Shown: positions 56,691 to 64,000 of the stretch, piece by piece
Layout: each line of letters begins with the position of its first letter
Position numbering within the stretch: position 1 is the first letter of the stretch
Program-made: the position numbers and the translations under genes
Assembly (NCBI GenBank): GCA_963780345.1
Contig: CAWABU010000007.1
Coordinates: 62,001 to 126,000, forward strand
Length of the DNA stretch: 64,000 nt
Reading direction: 5' to 3'
DNA from: PALSA-693 sp963780345
Lineage (GTDB): Bacteria; Actinomycetota; Acidimicrobiia; Acidimicrobiales; Palsa-688
Notes under the pieces: generated by a model
Database searches by the model: none
What the model was told of the DNA's origin: nothing
The model's input: the letters and a program-made list of their open reading frames with translations, nothing else

Positions 56691-57767
56691 TCAAAGCGGC
56701 GCGTCGTTTCCGGGTCGCTCGTGGACCTCCTCAACCGGGACGCCAGGCAGCAGGCGCCCGAGCTGTTTCGCCACCGAGCCCCGGAGGAGCTCGCCGAACC
56801 AGCCGCGGTGCCTGGCGACAACCACGCGCGATGCGCCGCTGGATCGAGCCACCGCGGCCAAGGCGCGGGCTGGAGACTCACCAACGGTCTCCGTATAGCT
56901 GCCTCCCATCTTCGCAGCCAGGTCCTGATAACGGATCAGAGGGCTCCGCGCCGGCCGCGCCGAACCGTCCACGATGTTGGCGTGAACGACAAGCAGTTCT
57001 GCGTCGCCATCGCAGGCCAGCTCCACCCCACGCCGGATGACCGCCTCGCCCCAGTCCGACTCGGACACGCCGGCGACGATCACCGGCCGGGGCTCGCCGG
57101 CCAGGCCTCGCTCGGCCAGCAGGGCTTCACCTGCCTGCTCTACGGCCTCGGCCATCCAGGCCTGGGCGAGCTGACTGAGCGCTTCCAGGTTGGGCACCCG
57201 AAAATACTCGGCCAGCGCCCCGCCTAGCTGGTCGGTCGAGTACACGTGGCCGGAGGCGATCCGGCGGCGCAGCGCGTCAGCGGGGAGGTCGATCAACACC
57301 ACCTGGCCGGAGCGTACAAAGTCGTCGGGAACGGATTCGACGACTCCGGCGCCGGTCAGGCGCGCCGCGTAGTCTCGAGCGGACACCAGGTTGGCGACGT
57401 TGATGCTGGTCAGGACATCCACTCCGGCTGACAGCAGGTCGCCGACGTCCGTCCACCGCTGTCGGCTGCCGTCCGGGTGGCTGTGGGCCAATTCGTCGAC
57501 GATCACCACATCGGGCTCGGCGGCCAGAACGGCGGGGACGTCAAGGTCGAAGAAGTCGTGGTCCCGATAGGTCATGGTTCGTGGGGCGACGAGCGTCAGT
57601 TCACCAAGCTGGTCCTGGGTGCCGGCCCGGTCATGATCGTCCATCCAGCCCACCACGACCCGCTCGCCTGCGGCCGCTCGGCGCCGCCCTTCCGCCAGCA
57701 TTGCGAAAGTCTTGCCGACTCCGGGGGCGGTACCCAGGTAGGTCGTCAACCGGCCCGAATCAGTCAC
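56691..57767 (-). CDS. Second KdpD N-terminal sensor module
   Basis: 358 residues from GTG after a GGAG. P-loop GTAPGVGKTF near 12-21, VVIVDELAHSHPDGS near 88, VNVANLVSARDYAA-type helix, then a UspA-like part (PVIVAGVSESDWGEAVIRRG, SGASRVVVARHRGWFG). It ends without transmembrane or kinase domains. Paralogous to the module at 47918 but clearly diverged. Convergent with kdpE. Two soluble KdpD sensors for one kinase is unusual. Confidence 0.82.
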   Translation of the reverse strand: MTDSGRLTTYLGTAPGVGKTFAMLAEGRRRAAAGERVVVGWMDDHDRAGTQDQLGELTLVAPRTMTYRDHDFFDLDVPAVLAAEPDVVIVDELAHSHPDGSRQRWTDVGDLLSAGVDVLTSINVANLVSARDYAARLTGAGVVESVPDDFVRSGQVVLIDLPADALRRRIASGHVYSTDQLGGALAEYFRVPNLEALSQLAQAWMAEAVEQAGEALLAERGLAGEPRPVIVAGVSESDWGEAVIRRGVELACDGDAELLVVHANIVDGSARPARSPLIRYQDLAAKMGGSYTETVGESPARALAAVARSSGASRVVVARHRGWFGELLRGSVAKQLGRLLPGVPVEEVHERPGNDAPL

Positions 57768-57959
57768 GGCGATTCTCCGACGTCAGCATCCGGAAAGCTT
57801 GGGATGATCGTAGCCACTGTGGTTGCGCACGCGGGTCAGGACGGCCTTACTGGCCCCGGCCGCGGCGTTGATGATTCCGTTGCGGAGCCGAGTCCTCAAC
57901 AGGGACCTGGCCCTTGCCATGGTGGTCGTGGTTGCGCTGGTGGTTCTGCCGGGCCGCAG

Positions 57960-58097
57960 GATGGCCGCGCTGGTCGCCGGAGTTCGGCCCAGCCCGATCC
58001 TTGTTCTTCGACGGCTGCCCCGAAAACAAGGGCCACTGTCCGGCCGACAACGGCAATCACGGGCAAGAGTCCCGAGAAACGCAGATTGGTGTTTGTC
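57960..58097 (+). pseudogene. Remnant of a CxxC-repeat unit
   Basis: SLFFDGCPENKGHCPADNGN then HGQES, read on the plus strand from about 57998, matches the second half of the repeat in the protein at 13965 (FFDGF-x-DNKG-x-CPAD-x-G-H). The preceding W-x-G-C-x-x-C part is degraded. Only one unit is present, so a once longer gene has decayed or a fragment has moved. Confidence 0.5.
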
Positions 58098-58198
58098 GGC
58101 GGCGCGTGAAAACTGACCCCCGACCGGCACCGAGGTTTCGCGGCCGCGGGTGCTCGACGCGGCCGGACCTGGAATGGCGCGAGTTGGCAGCGGGCGGG

Positions 58199-58789
58199 AT
58201 GGGAGCGTTTACGCGACCATGGTCCATGGCTCTTGAACGGGATTGTGCGCAACAGGAACCAGCACCGCGTGACGCCCGACACGGTCGCCACTTGCATCTG
58301 ACCCTGCCACGAAGCATCCGGCTGCTGGCAGCTGCCTTCCTGGCCATGTCGGCGATATTGGTGCCGTGGACCGTGTTCCTCGCCTTGTCCTTACCGCCCA
58401 AGTACGACGCCGGGCACTGGAACCTTTTGTGGACGGGATTCGACGTGGCTCTCATCGTGGTGCTCGGCTATGCGGCCTGGGCGGCGTGGTTTCGCCGGCA
58501 AGTCCTGGCGACCACGGCGATCGTGGCCGGCACGCTGCTGCTGTGCGACGCATGGTTCGATATCGTCACCTCGATCGGCCGTCCTGACGAGTGGGTCACA
58601 TTGCTCACGGGGTTCGGTCTGGAGCTCCCCCTCGCGGTGTTCTTCTTGTGGCTCTACCGGCGGATCGTCCTTGGCACACTGGCCGCCCTGCACCGGTCGG
58701 CCGGCGACGAACCAGCACCGCGTCATCTCCGCGAAGCTCACATGTTGCTCCTCTCGCCTCGGGTCCCGACCACGGCTGACCCCAACTGA
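58199..58789 (+). CDS. Four-helix integral membrane protein of unknown function
   Basis: About 196 residues; an ATG nine codons later is an alternative start. Four hydrophobic segments: LLAAAFLAMSAILVPWTVFL, LWTGFDVALIVVLGYAAWAA, ATTAIVAGTLLLCDAWFDIV and FGLELPLAVFFLWLYRRIVL. Conserved-looking polar pieces are LCDAWFDIVTSIGRPDE and WTGFD between helices. Similar small membrane proteins are found in Actinobacteria without assigned function. Confidence 0.65.
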   Translation: MGAFTRPWSMALERDCAQQEPAPRDARHGRHLHLTLPRSIRLLAAAFLAMSAILVPWTVFLALSLPPKYDAGHWNLLWTGFDVALIVVLGYAAWAAWFRRQVLATTAIVAGTLLLCDAWFDIVTSIGRPDEWVTLLTGFGLELPLAVFFLWLYRRIVLGTLAALHRSAGDEPAPRHLREAHMLLLSPRVPTTADPN

Positions 58790-59499
58790 GCGACAGTCCG
58801 CGCCTCGCCTGCAGAATCTCGATCTGGGCCTTGCCGCCGGGACGGCACCCGCAGGACGAGCCAGGACCCGGGCCGGACGCGATGGCCGTAGTTGCGGTCG
58901 TGGTCAGCCGTACCGAATCGCCATCGTGAAGTGCTGCCAGGATATCTCCAAACAGCGACACCGCTAACAGGTGGCGATTGGTTGCTGCAGACAGTTCACG
59001 AAGAGCGTGACCGTTTAACACCTGGTGCGCGGTCGGGCCAAACCGGGGACGCCGGCGACGGTCTACACGCCAACAGATCTACTTACCGCCTTCCTTGACA
59101 CCCCTCCTGTATGACGCCGCCATCACACGAATGGCAGAGCGAGAATTGACCGCAGGGACGGTTCGGCCGCGCCGTCAGCACCCCCTTCAAGCCACCACGC
59201 GACTCCTTGTCGTGCGGCATGCTCCTGGCAATTGCGGACCTAAGTTTTCCGCCGCGTCTTGACCGAAACGATAGCGAAGTTCTCAGGATCTCGGGATATC
59301 CGCCGTATCCCTCGCGCCGCTACACGCCGGAGGTGGGCGAGGGTCGATAGTGGGCCTCGATGACTGTCAAGAGTGGGTTCGCACGCCATCGGCGATCTCG
59401 GTGCGACAGGCGCCCCTGGCGCCAACATTCCGGTCGGTGAACGTCGTCTCGTCGAAGGTACTGAGAGTGGCGCCTGACGACGCTCGGGAGCCAGATGGC
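58790..59499. other. Intergenic region, nothing supported
   Basis: Short frames on both strands with non-coding composition. No repeat or clear terminator was found. Confidence 0.45.
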
Positions 59500-59706
59500 T
59501 CAGAGGTCCAGTATCGCCGGGTTGTACCGTGGCTGAAAGTCCGGCCGGCCGAGCCGGATGGCAGCGGTGGCCCGGTCGATGGCCTCAGCCACCGGCACGC
59601 CCGTGGCGTACAGCTGGCACACGTTGCCTTTCCAGACTGACTGGTCGATCGGCTTCGCGGGGATGAGCGCTCCGAGGTACCTGACCTCTTCGTTGGACCT
59701 TCCCAT
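59500..59706 (-). CDS. Small protein of unknown function
   Basis: A frame of 68 residues (MGRSNEEVRYLGALIPAKPI ... VWKGNVCQLYATGVPVAEAI ... PRYNPAILDL) with natural-looking protein composition. No strong ribosome site and no recognised family. Confidence 0.42.
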   Translation of the reverse strand: MGRSNEEVRYLGALIPAKPIDQSVWKGNVCQLYATGVPVAEAIDRATAAIRLGRPDFQPRYNPAILDL

Positions 59707-59832
59707 GGCCAGCAACTGTACCAGAACGACAACAGTGGAACTACAGCGACGTTAGCAACTTACAACGCCTTTAGGTGTCTTCCTCCTCGTGCCTCCGACA
59801 CCACGATCGATATTCCACATATTGAGTCGGGG

Positions 59833-62709
59833 TCACACGCACACCCCCAGGCGGTGAAGCTCGGCGTCGAGGGTGCTGCGGACCTGGTCGACGGTGGTCA
59901 GTTTGGCCGGGTCGGTACCGGTGTTGTGGTACGCCTGAGCCACCGCTTTCACCCCTGCTGCAGGAATGTCATAGCCAGCCACCTTCAGTTCGGCACCGCT
60001 CGAGGCCAGACCGTCTATGAGGGTCGCTTGCGGCAGCGGCGTGGCCGGGAAGAGATCGCGCAGGGCGTTGGTCAGGTCCTGTCCCCATGCCGTGGGCTGG
60101 CCGTTGACGGTGAGGACCTCGACGCGAATCCCCGCCTTGTCAAGTGCCTGCAACGCTTTGGTGGTCGTAGCCACACCGGGCTTGTTGCCTTCGTAGAGAC
60201 CACGAACTGCCACCAGCATGGTGGGATCTAGATTCTGAAGCTGTTGACCGGTGAGCTTGGCCAGGGTGGCGGGCCACTCGTTCTGCAGGAGCCGGGTGCA
60301 GGAGTCCTGCTGGCCGGCGGCCCGATCGCCGGCACAGGGGGTCCTGGTGACAGCCAGCAGTACCGAGGCTTTGTGGTCAGGGCTCCCGATCCGGGCCGCT
60401 TCTTGGGCCGCCCGCAGGAGGTCACCACTCGTAATGACATTATCCTCGGCGTGGCCGCTGCCATTGCTGGAACGCAGCTGGTTGCGTGTGGGCATGGTTG
60501 GCCGGTTGTTGGCGGTGAGGACGGCCGCGAAGGCATAAGTCGTTTGCGGGGGGTTGGTGAAAGTCGCCTTGAGGGCGGGGCGCTGGGCCACCAGCGAGGG
60601 AGGGAGGGTGTCGCTCAGCTCACGCGTCGGCTTCTCGCCCGCGACGGCGCCGGGCAGTGGACGGAAGAAATGGTCGAGGCCGGCGTCGGCCAGGACGTTG
60701 AGGAGGGGGTGGACGCCCAGCGGCTCGATCGCGTCCAGGGTTTGCTGGCTCATCCGGACTCGAGCCGGGTCAGTCAGTACGTCGTTGCCATCTCTCAGGA
60801 CCTGCTCGGCTACAACAGACCCGTCTGGTTGCTGGTACATCAGGTCGACCCAGGCCGCCCCTTTGGTCGCATCCAGGTCGGTGCCGCGCGCCCCCTTGCG
60901 AAGCCCTACCGACCGCAGGTCGAGATGCCTGGTGCCGACCTGCACGGTTGGTGTGTTGACGAAGAGCCGTATCCGGGTCCCGGGGGCGACTCGTTGGGAC
61001 GCGTCCGTCGCCGTCCGCAGGACATCCAGGGTGCGGTAGAGCCGGCTGACCGACCTGGCGTCGAGGACCCGCTGGACCGCGAGTGAGGCATCCTCGGGAA
61101 CAAGTTGGCCGAGCGGCAGCCGGGCGATCACCTCCTGGGCGTCGCTGACATACGCCTCGGTGAGGGTCTCCTGCGGCGAGGTGCCGGGCGCCGGCTGTTT
61201 GATCTGCTGGCAAAGGACTGCGACCCTTTTGGCCGGGTTGTCGATACCGAGTTGGTTGAGGACATCCATTACGCGCGAGCCGTTCAACTCGCTCAGGTTG
61301 TCGCAACTCGCAATGAAGTTGGCTCTGATGGCGTCTGCCTGCCGCCGGAGCTGGCCATTGATCTGGGCCAGCTCGTCGGGTGCCACGGCCTTGGAGAGCA
61401 CGTTGCCGACCACGATCACCGTCGAGGGCTCGACGGTCCTGCCCGCGTCTGCCGCCTTCCACTGTGGACCGGTGTCGGTGCACAACAGATGGCCCGGGCC
61501 GCTGGCGGGTAGCGTGCCGGAGGCTCGGCACTCGCCCGCTTGCTTGCCGTGAACGGTGAAGGCGATAGATGCCTCGGCAGGCATCTCGGCCCCGTCGGCG
61601 TGGGTTACATTGACTTTCACCTCGGCCGTGCACGCGGTCGGATTGCAGGCCTGTACTTGCGGCTCCTGGGCGTTCAGCATGGCATCGGTGTTAATCGCCT
61701 CGCTCAGTCCCGGGACCTCGGCCTGAAGGTCTTCATAAAGGCCGCTGACATCGGCGGGCGACATGGCCTGGGCGTCCAGCTCGGCCTGGGAGAGCTTGGA
61801 GATGCCGCTTCCGACATCGGGTCCGGGCGCCTGCTGCACCATGGCCGCCTCGACGACGTCGTTCAACGGCACCGACGCCGCCGCCTGGGCATGGGACGAC
61901 GACGAAGATGGCAGGGTGGGGCCGACGCGGCCCGGCGGCAGAGATGGCACCGACGGGAGCGACGGCGCATACGGGCTCGAGGGCCCAGACGGGCTCGAGG
62001 GCCCAGACGGCACCGATGGCAGCGGGACAGACGGAAGAGACGGGGCCGATGGAAGCGACGGCACTGTCGGAGGTGACGGCACCGAGGAGCCCGAGCTCGG
62101 CTGCGGAGCGGCTCTTGAAGCGGTCCTCGCTGATGCCGGCAGGAAGCGCAGGACCCGGTGGGGACGAGCAGCGGTGACGTAAAGATCTCCCGTCGGCATA
62201 GACGCCTCCAGTACCCTGACATTTCCGAGGGATTGGTGCGACACCCGAAGACCCCTGGAGCCAGCCGCGGCGAGTAGCTGTGAGAGATGGAAAGCCAGTG
62301 CGGAAGGGGTCATCGCGTCGCGCATCAGCGGTCCGGTCGTCTGGCTCATCGTGATCCAGCGGCCGGCCAGGTCGGGCATCCCCGGAATGTGGGGCACAAG
62401 CGCCGCGGGCAGTTTGGTGAACAGCCGGCCGTCGACTTCCAGCATGTCGAAGCCGCTGCCCAACTCCGGGATCACCATCTGACCGAGGGCCTCACCTGTG
62501 GCCGTGAACCGTATCTGCAGGTTGGCGAAGCCGAGGTTGCTCGAGTATCGCACGCCCGGCGAGGTGGCCAGGTTGGCGACCGCCTCCTGGAATGGTGCGG
62601 TGTCTGGGCGAGAGCCGCCGCCGCACCCTGACCAGCACGACGCAGCCAGGCCGAGCACGGCCGTGAGCGCGATCGTGGAGCCCCGGACTCGTCGGTCAGC
62701 TCTCGCCAT
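59833..62709 (-). CDS. Large lipoprotein with Pro/Ser linker and cytidine-deaminase-like signature
   Basis: 958 residues. A lipoprotein-type signal peptide ends near LGLAASC-WSGC (Cys25 or Cys29). Residues 35-195 form a domain like LppX/LprG-type lipoproteins (SSNLGFANLQIRFTATGEAL ... GRLFTKLPAALVPHIPGM). Residues about 198-275 are a repetitive VPSLPSVPS-type linker. Residues about 290-700 are a long mixed domain with few recognisable motifs. Near the C-terminus HAEDN (His753, Glu755) is followed by VTRTPC (Cys792), Cys804 and a helix plus ALQALDKAGIRVEVL. That is the H-A-E ... PC ... C plus 'L-x2-AGI-x-V' order of zinc-dependent deaminase folds used by many toxins. Export and toxin roles are inference. 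Confidence 0.72.
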   Translation of the reverse strand: MARADRRVRGSTIALTAVLGLAASCWSGCGGGSRPDTAPFQEAVANLATSPGVRYSSNLGFANLQIRFTATGEALGQMVIPELGSGFDMLEVDGRLFTKLPAALVPHIPGMPDLAGRWITMSQTTGPLMRDAMTPSALAFHLSQLLAAAGSRGLRVSHQSLGNVRVLEASMPTGDLYVTAARPHRVLRFLPASARTASRAAPQPSSGSSVPSPPTVPSLPSAPSLPSVPLPSVPSGPSSPSGPSSPYAPSLPSVPSLPPGRVGPTLPSSSSSHAQAAASVPLNDVVEAAMVQQAPGPDVGSGISKLSQAELDAQAMSPADVSGLYEDLQAEVPGLSEAINTDAMLNAQEPQVQACNPTACTAEVKVNVTHADGAEMPAEASIAFTVHGKQAGECRASGTLPASGPGHLLCTDTGPQWKAADAGRTVEPSTVIVVGNVLSKAVAPDELAQINGQLRRQADAIRANFIASCDNLSELNGSRVMDVLNQLGIDNPAKRVAVLCQQIKQPAPGTSPQETLTEAYVSDAQEVIARLPLGQLVPEDASLAVQRVLDARSVSRLYRTLDVLRTATDASQRVAPGTRIRLFVNTPTVQVGTRHLDLRSVGLRKGARGTDLDATKGAAWVDLMYQQPDGSVVAEQVLRDGNDVLTDPARVRMSQQTLDAIEPLGVHPLLNVLADAGLDHFFRPLPGAVAGEKPTRELSDTLPPSLVAQRPALKATFTNPPQTTYAFAAVLTANNRPTMPTRNQLRSSNGSGHAEDNVITSGDLLRAAQEAARIGSPDHKASVLLAVTRTPCAGDRAAGQQDSCTRLLQNEWPATLAKLTGQQLQNLDPTMLVAVRGLYEGNKPGVATTTKALQALDKAGIRVEVLTVNGQPTAWGQDLTNALRDLFPATPLPQATLIDGLASSGAELKVAGYDIPAAGVKAVAQAYHNTGTDPAKLTTVDQVRSTLDAELHRLGVCV

Positions 62710-63277
62710 GTCTCTCCTTCAGTTGAGGTGCGGGGATAGACGTTGCGCCGTCGAGAACGCACACCGCCAGATTCCGGGTGACACGGTTCCAGCCGTCGTG
62801 CACGCATGTGCCTCCCTGCAGGGTGCGTGAATTGGCTGTTGCGTCGGGGCCGCCGGCGCCGACTCATGGATCTCCTCAAAGGTCACACGCCAGCCGCGTT
62901 CCTGGCCGCAAGAGGACTGTAGTAGCGCGAATACTGCGATCCACCGCCTTCTATCCTTTCGGTCATCGTGACTCCGTGAGCCGGATGGCGGACCACCACT
63001 GGGCCCGAGGTAAAGGACGCGGGCCGGCTGTGAACCGGTCGCATCCGGCTCGCTCAGCCGCCCTCTCGGGCATGAACACTTCGACCCTGCGGGAACACCT
63101 GCGTGAAATCCACTTGCCAGCTCCGCCGAAAGCAGGCAAAGTGCTCTTCACCCGCGAGACCTGGAGGGAGGTGCGTGTCCTTGTCGTACGAGATCAGCTC
63201 CGACATCCGAACCACCTCCTTCGGCGGGCGCGCACTCACCGCCTGAGGGAGGCCAACACCTCACCTCCGGAGAGTGA
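62710..63277. other. Intergenic region upstream of the lipoprotein and RIO kinase genes
   Basis: Divergent promoters are expected here. No supported gene. GGAGAG stands just before the RIO kinase ATG. Confidence 0.45.
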
Positions 63278-64000
63278 ATGTCTTCACGTGATGAGAAACG
63301 CCGGGCTGTCATCATGGCGGCCAAACGCAATACCGAAAACTTCCAACGTATGGCTCGATCCTTCGAGCCCCCGCCTTGGGACGACGGGGAGGACGACCCC
63401 GAAGCCAGCACCTACCCGTTGGCCGATCACGGCCCCGAGCCGGTGCCTGCCTGGGTGATCACCTCCGGCGACGCCCGGCAGGTCGACCTCGGCCTCCTCA
63501 AGACGGGCAAGGAGGCCGACGTCCATCTGGTCGAACGCCGCCACGGCGAGGCCGTCAACGTGCTCGCCGCCAAGCGATACCGCAAGCTCGAGGAACGCCT
63601 GTTCCGCAATGACGCCCGCTACCGTGCGGCCCGCCGCACCGGGGAGAGTCGTGTCGACAAGGCGATAGTCCAGGGCAACAAGGCCGGTATGGCCTTTCGG
63701 GCCCGCCTGTGGCTGGCGGCCGAGTTCGATGCGCTCTGCCGCCTCTCCTCAGCCGGGGTGCCGGTCCCTTACCCGGTTCAGAAGCTCGGCAACGAACTCC
63801 TCCTCGAGTTGATCGGCTCGGCCGAGCAGGCCGCGCCGCGGCTGGTCCATGCCCGCCTCGACCGAACCGATCTTCGCCGCGCCTGGGCCCAGCTCGTCGA
63901 GGCCATGCATGCCATGGTCCATGGCGGCGTCGTCCACGGTGACCTCAGCCCCTACAACGTCCTGTGGGACCGAGGCCAGATCGTCATCATCGACTTCCCG
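63278..64000 (+). CDS. RIO1-family serine protein kinase, 5' part (runs off the window)
   Basis: At least 241 residues from the ATG at 63278 (an alternative ATG lies at 63314). Contains LKTGKEADVHLVERR (P-loop-like start of the RIO domain), NVLAAKRYRKLEERLF with the conserved Lys, NKAGMAFRARLWLAAEFDAL and AGVPVPYPV. The catalytic loop is HGDLSPYNVLW and the metal-binding IVIIDFP is the last codon stretch in the window. Bacterial RIO1-like kinases are atypical Ser/Thr kinases of poorly known function. The gene is complete up to the window edge with no frameshift. Confidence 0.9.
   Translation, partial: MSSRDEKRRAVIMAAKRNTENFQRMARSFEPPPWDDGEDDPEASTYPLADHGPEPVPAWVITSGDARQVDLGLLKTGKEADVHLVERRHGEAVNVLAAKRYRKLEERLFRNDARYRAARRTGESRVDKAIVQGNKAGMAFRARLWLAAEFDALCRLSSAGVPVPYPVQKLGNELLLELIGSAEQAAPRLVHARLDRTDLRRAWAQLVEAMHAMVHGGVVHGDLSPYNVLWDRGQIVIIDFP

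Overview
This is a high-GC window with the gene content of an actinobacterium (Actinomycetota). The pointers are an HspR-type repressor next to a small heat-shock gene, SpoIIE/RsbW-type stress regulators, a SigJ/SigG-like ECF sigma factor with a SnoaL-like tail, an actinobacterial split Kdp sensor, and frequent GTG/TTG starts behind GGAGG-type ribosome binding sites. The assignment is inferred from gene families, not from a phylogenetic marker. No rRNA, tRNA or CRISPR array was found. Coding density is low between genes, and an unusual number of recognisable genes carry single-base frameshifts or truncations. Either the region is decaying or the assembly has indel errors.

Layout. 0-1.4 kb: degenerate IS1182-family transposase abutting the 3' end of the next gene. 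1.3-7.3 kb: minus-strand operon of a PASTA-domain membrane protein, a HerA-like ATPase, a small Ser/Asp-rich protein and a large Ala-rich protein of unknown function. 7.4-9.3 kb: truncated LuxR-type ATPase, hydrolase remnant and a run of hairpins. 9.4-15.3 kb: delta-60 beta-propeller protein, orphan small genes, a triple CxxC-repeat protein and a DUF4242 protein. 16.3-21.5 kb: plus-strand operon of a beta-propeller protein, an SCP2/Ig-like protein, a small protein, a HlyD-like protein and a proline-rich protein ending in an LHH-type nuclease toxin domain. 22-28 kb: PPOX protein, ECF sigma factor, CocE-type hydrolase remnant, RsbW-like kinase remnant and SpoIIE phosphatase. 29.3-31.9 kb: hspR, dnaJ-like and hsp20 genes. 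32.9-45.5 kb: catabolic and xenobiotic genes (Rieske oxygenase, two SDRs, amidohydrolase, LysR, MFS pump, Asp-nucleophile hydrolase, methyltransferase, flavin monooxygenase, MarR, VOC). 45.6-47.6 kb: GH15 glucoamylase/trehalase. 47.9-57.8 kb: complete kdpFABC potassium pump with a KdpD sensor divided over separate genes, a separate membrane histidine kinase, KdpE and a second KdpD-N module. 58-64 kb: small membrane protein, large Pro/Ser-linker lipoprotein with a deaminase-like signature, and a RIO1 kinase running off the right edge.

The best candidates for undescribed biology are three. The first is the 16.3-21.5 kb toxin-bearing operon, linked to the 14 kb CxxC-repeat gene by a shared C-terminal Ig-like domain. 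The second is the HerA/PASTA operon at 1.3-7.3 kb. The third is the deaminase-like lipoprotein at 59.8-62.7 kb. The first two loci have the look of secreted or surface effector systems, but that role is inference. The Kdp region is a well-known system with an unusual sensor architecture.
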